A stretch of DNA of 64,000 nt from JAMQPK01 sp963782595 (GTDB lineage: Bacteria > Acidobacteriota > Vicinamibacteria > Vicinamibacterales > JAMQPK01): contig CAWAKJ010000001.1 of assembly GCA_963782595.1 (NCBI GenBank), forward strand, positions 496,001 to 560,000, written 5' to 3'. Shown here piece after piece: positions 61,537 to 64,000 of this stretch. Position numbers and translations under genes: made by a program. The stretch's first letter is position 1. Each line of letters opens with the position of its first letter. A model generated the notes under the pieces. The model was not told where the DNA came from and ran no database searches. It saw only the letters and a list, made by a program, of their open reading frames with translations.

Positions 61537-62562
61537 CTAGTTTTTGAAAATCCGCTTGGGGTTCTTCTTCGCCCATGCCAGCGCATCAGGCGAAGCGGCC
61601 CAGCGGATCGCGTTGTCCAGCAGCGTCCGGAAGGCGGGGTTCTCCCATGCCTGCCGGTCGTGACCGAGCTGGATATACACGATGGGGCTCATCTCGGCTG
61701 TCTTGACCCACGCCGCCAGATTGCTGAACTTCGCACGCGGATTCAGGTTCGCGGCCACGTCCTTCGGCGCGAAGTCTGTGCGCAGCAGCGGATGCACCGA
61801 GTCTTCGAACATCGGGCAGTTGTAAGCCTCGTCCACGATCTGGAAGGAGTCGCCCAGTCCCTGCGTAATCGGATGCGCCTTATCGACGACCGTGATCGTC
61901 TGATTCGTTCCCTGGAAGTAGCCGGACTTCGGATGATCCAGATTGCGCACGCGCAGCGGTTGTCCCCAGTCGCATGCGGTTCCCATCACTTCGGTGAACT
62001 CGGGCCAGCTGTGCGCCCACGACGCCGACGCGTGGTGCAGGAAGATCATCGGCTTGCCCTGTCTCAACAGCGCCTTCGTGTTGGCCACGAGATCGGCCGG
62101 CGGCGGATCCCACGTGAATGCCGGACTTCCGTCCTTGTTCATCACGGGCTTGCCGGCTTTGTCGACGCGCGGCCGGCGACGATCGGACTGGCTGCCGTTG
62201 ATGTCGTAGAAAACGAACACGTCGTAGTCTTTTGCCAGCGCGGGATCGAAGAAGATTTCCGCCGCGGGCTGCTCCACGTGCGTCCAGCGCGCGCTGGCAC
62301 CCACGGGCGGCTGATCGAACAGTTGATAGAACGGCTCGCGATCATAAGCGTGCCCTTTTGTGATGAGCAGCACCTTGAGATCGCCGCCGCCACCAAATCC
62401 ACCGCCGCGGCCGCCACCTCGTCCACCCTGCGCCTGCGGCGCGGGAGGGGTCCCTTGCGGAGCCGCGCCGCCACCCGCGGGCGCCTGATCGGCGACGAGC
62501 GGCAGCGTCAGGACGCACAACGCCGCAGCCAGCAAGGCCGATTTCGCGAGTATCCGTTTCAT
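61537..62562 (-). CDS. exported ThuA-domain protein, copy 1
   Basis: A 341-residue protein with a signal peptide (SALLAAALCVLTLPLVADQA) and a Gly-rich spacer (about 40-60), followed by a ThuA (trehalose-utilisation-like) domain: VLLITKGHAYDREPFYQLFD, DYDVFVFYDINGS, PMIFLHHASASWAHSWPEFT, AHPITQGLGD and VYIQLGHDRQAWENPAF. These have a glutamine-amidotransferase-like fold; the substrate is unknown and sugar metabolism is only implied by the family name. ATG at 62562 has GGGAGG upstream. The 62615-63580 gene is a clear paralog. Confidence 0.88.
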   Translation of the reverse strand: MKRILAKSALLAAALCVLTLPLVADQAPAGGGAAPQGTPPAPQAQGGRGGGRGGGFGGGGDLKVLLITKGHAYDREPFYQLFDQPPVGASARWTHVEQPAAEIFFDPALAKDYDVFVFYDINGSQSDRRRPRVDKAGKPVMNKDGSPAFTWDPPPADLVANTKALLRQGKPMIFLHHASASWAHSWPEFTEVMGTACDWGQPLRVRNLDHPKSGYFQGTNQTITVVDKAHPITQGLGDSFQIVDEAYNCPMFEDSVHPLLRTDFAPKDVAANLNPRAKFSNLAAWVKTAEMSPIVYIQLGHDRQAWENPAFRTLLDNAIRWAASPDALAWAKKNPKRIFKN

Positions 62563-62575
62563 CACGCCTCCCAAA

Positions 62576-62605
62576 GTAGGGCGAGTCTTATAAGACCCGC
62601 CCTAC
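62576..62605. repeat. GTAGGGCGAGTCTT palindrome between ThuA paralogs
   Basis: GTAGGGCGAGTCTTATAAGA followed by CCCGCCCTAC is an imperfect copy (one mismatch in the arm) of the family at 3850. It fills the gap between the two tandem ThuA genes. Confidence 0.87.
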
Positions 62606-62614
62606 GCGATCGAT

Positions 62615-63580
62615 TCAGTTCGTGGATGACTTGAAAATGCGCTTCGGGTTGGCTTTCGCCCACGCCAACGCTTCCGGCGACGCCGCCCACTTGATGGCGT
62701 TGAGCACGAGCTTGCGATACGACTCGTTGGCCCACGCCGCCGGGCCGTGTCCCATCTGTATATAGGCAACCGGGCTGTTTTCCGCCGTTTTCACCCAGGC
62801 CGCCAGGTTGCTGTACTTCCAGTTCGGACTGAGGTTGCGATTGTGTTCGGCAGGCTTGAAATCGGTGCGCAGCAGCGGTTGCACCGAGTCTTCATAGTAC
62901 GGGCACGAGTACGACTCGTCGATGATGTCGAAGCCGTCGCCCAGCCCCTGCGTAATCGGATGCGCCTTATCAACGACGGTGATGCGCTGTGGCGTCATCG
63001 GGAAAAATCCCGACTGCGGATGCTGCACGCCGCGCGTCGTAATCGAATTTCCCCAGTCGCACGCGCCGCCCATCACTTCGACATACTCCGGCCAGCTGTG
63101 AATCCATGAGGCCAGCGAGTGATGAGTGAAGACCATCCCCTTGCCCATGCGCAGCAGTTCGGGATAACCGCGCTGCAGCTCTGCAGAGGGCGGGTTGACG
63201 ACGATCTTCGTCCCGTTCGGGTAGAACGGGTTGTTGGGTGCCGGCTCGCGCTTCGAACGCCCGAGATCGCCCTGCGCGCCGTTCATGTCGAAGAAGAACG
63301 CCACGTCGTAGCGGTTCGCATACTTGGGCGTCATGAACGCCTCTGCGGCCGGGTGATCGACGTGCATCCACGTGATGTCGGCGCCCATGGAGTCGAACAT
63401 CTGGTAGTACGGCTCGCGTTCGTATGCGTGCGCCTTGGTGATCAGCAGCATCCGGACAGGACCGGAGCCTCCCTGCACCATGCGCCGCGGAGCCGTGCCG
63501 CGTGCCGGATTTTGCGCAACGAGCGGGGCCGACAACGCCGTGACGACTGCGACGGCCGCAAAACTCAGGAATTTCTTCAT
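62615..63580 (-). CDS. exported ThuA-domain protein, copy 2
   Basis: A 321-residue paralog of the 61537-62562 gene. Signal peptide FLSFAAVAVVTALSAPLVAQ, then VRMLLITKAHAYEREPYYQM, FTHHSLASWIHSWPEYVE, KAHPITQGLGDGFDIIDES, and the shared end WAASPEALAWAKANPKRIFK. The two copies share the same order of motifs and C-terminus, so they arose by tandem duplication. ATG at 63580 has GTGGAGG upstream. Function is unknown as for its partner. Confidence 0.88.
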   Translation of the reverse strand: MKKFLSFAAVAVVTALSAPLVAQNPARGTAPRRMVQGGSGPVRMLLITKAHAYEREPYYQMFDSMGADITWMHVDHPAAEAFMTPKYANRYDVAFFFDMNGAQGDLGRSKREPAPNNPFYPNGTKIVVNPPSAELQRGYPELLRMGKGMVFTHHSLASWIHSWPEYVEVMGGACDWGNSITTRGVQHPQSGFFPMTPQRITVVDKAHPITQGLGDGFDIIDESYSCPYYEDSVQPLLRTDFKPAEHNRNLSPNWKYSNLAAWVKTAENSPVAYIQMGHGPAAWANESYRKLVLNAIKWAASPEALAWAKANPKRIFKSSTN

Positions 63581-63608
63581 GATGCTGCCTCCACCACGTT
63601 TCTCACCA

Positions 63609-63636
63609 GTAGGGCGGGTCTTATAAGACCCGCCCT
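63609..63636. repeat. GTAGGGCGGGTCTT palindrome upstream of ThuA copy 2
   Basis: GTAGGGCGGGTCTTATAAGA followed by CCCGCCCT, nearly identical to the 3850 and 62576 copies, in the gap between ThuA copy 2 and the M16 peptidase gene. Confidence 0.87.
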
Positions 63637-63665
63637 CCAAAGCTGTTTTGGTTGACGAAATGATA

Positions 63666-64000
63666 CTACGGGGCGGTATTGAGGGGTTTGCCCTCGTCGT
63701 CGAAGGCCTGAACCGGGCCAGCCGGCCGGAGCGCGGGTGCAATCTTGGCCGCGTCGCCGACCGCGACGACCTGAAGTCGTTGGGGATCCAAATATTTTCG
63801 CGCCACGGCCTGCACCCGGGCGGGTGTCACCGCTGTAATCCGATCGGTGTAGCGATCCCAGTAGTCCACCGGAAAGTTGTAGAGCTGACGCACGATGTAC
63901 AGGCTGAGCAGCTCGTTCGGGTTCTCGAGCGAGAGGGCAAAAGACGCCGTCAGCGAGCGCTGCGCGTCCTTGAACTCGGCGGCGGGCACCACCTCGTCGC
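63666..64000 (-). CDS. M16-family peptidase, C-terminal part (partial)
   Basis: The last 111 residues of an M16 (pitrilysin-like) protein; the rest lies beyond the right edge. The visible stretch (SFALSLENPNELLSLYIVRQ, LYNFPVDYWDRYTDRITAVT, VQAVARKYLDPQRLQVVAVG) is the usual end of the second M16 domain. The HxxEH zinc site is not in view, so activity cannot be judged. Confidence 0.82.
   Translation of the reverse strand, partial: DEVVPAAEFKDAQRSLTASFALSLENPNELLSLYIVRQLYNFPVDYWDRYTDRITAVTPARVQAVARKYLDPQRLQVVAVGDAAKIAPALRPAGPVQAFDDEGKPLNTAP

Noticed and set aside
1..64000. CRISPR arrays, tRNA or rRNA genes, prophage or transposase
   Set aside because: No regularly spaced direct repeats, no cloverleaf with CCA-type arms in any gap, and no integrase or transposase frame seen by eye; a tRNAscan or HMM search would settle it.

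Overview
The window is about 64 kb of GC-rich, densely coded bacterial chromosome. There is no rRNA, tRNA, CRISPR array or transposase that I can see. A von Willebrand A protein of the type common in Acidobacteriota, a DUF5916 outer-membrane protein, paired ThuA proteins, many lipoproteins and many palindromic repeats suggest Acidobacteriota, perhaps Vicinamibacteria (subdivision 6). That placement is inference from gene content and style; no marker gene here proves it.

Layout. 0-8 kb: a J-domain fragment, a PilB/GspE-type assembly ATPase with extra zinc ribbons, a degenerate GGDEF protein fused to a DNA-binding domain, a frameshifted acetyl-CoA synthetase, and a GspB-like/ExeA-like pair. 8-16 kb: myo-inositol-phosphate synthase, a methyltransferase, an HTH-TonB fusion, a FxLYD-like membrane protein, a frameshifted VWFA protein, ZIP transporter, YciI, 2Fe-2S ferredoxin, ApaG and IspG. 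16-24.6 kb: Lhr helicase, oligoendopeptidase F, a purine-type permease and a HAD phosphatase. 24.7-33 kb: an RND efflux pair, a DUF5916 protein, a small membrane protein and a secreted metallo-beta-lactamase-fold protein. 33-42 kb: quinone oxidoreductase, threonine dehydrogenase diverging from threonine synthase, SDR, GNAT, a lipoprotein, PolA and PcnB. 42-55 kb: nine co-directional minus-strand genes, mostly overlapping or closely spaced (desaturase, SerC, DUF1015, pseudokinase-PEGA, PabB-PabC, MalQ, aminotransferase, M49 peptidase, beta-CASP nuclease). 55-64 kb: DPP-IV-like peptidase, GTP-dependent PEP carboxykinase, a decayed four-helix-bundle gene between inverted word arrays, SDR, DJ-1/PfpI protein, cupin, two ThuA paralogs and the end of an M16 peptidase.

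Most genes are housekeeping or envelope functions: amino-acid and one-carbon metabolism (thrC, tdh, serC, pabB-pabC), gluconeogenesis (pckG), isoprenoid precursors (ispG), DNA and RNA maintenance (polA, lhr, pcnB) and secreted peptidases.

The most unusual signal is the repeat content. At least three palindrome families (cores GGCGGGTCTT/AAGACCCGCC, GTCCGGCT/AGCCGGAC and GGGGTC/GACCCC) and several arrays of short degenerate words arranged as inverted repeats lie at gene ends, often supplying the stop codon. Several are inserted in frame in genes (lhr, the M49 lipoprotein, the FxLYD-like gene). Two genes (acs and the VWFA gene) carry a one-base insertion in the same CAGGTACT context.
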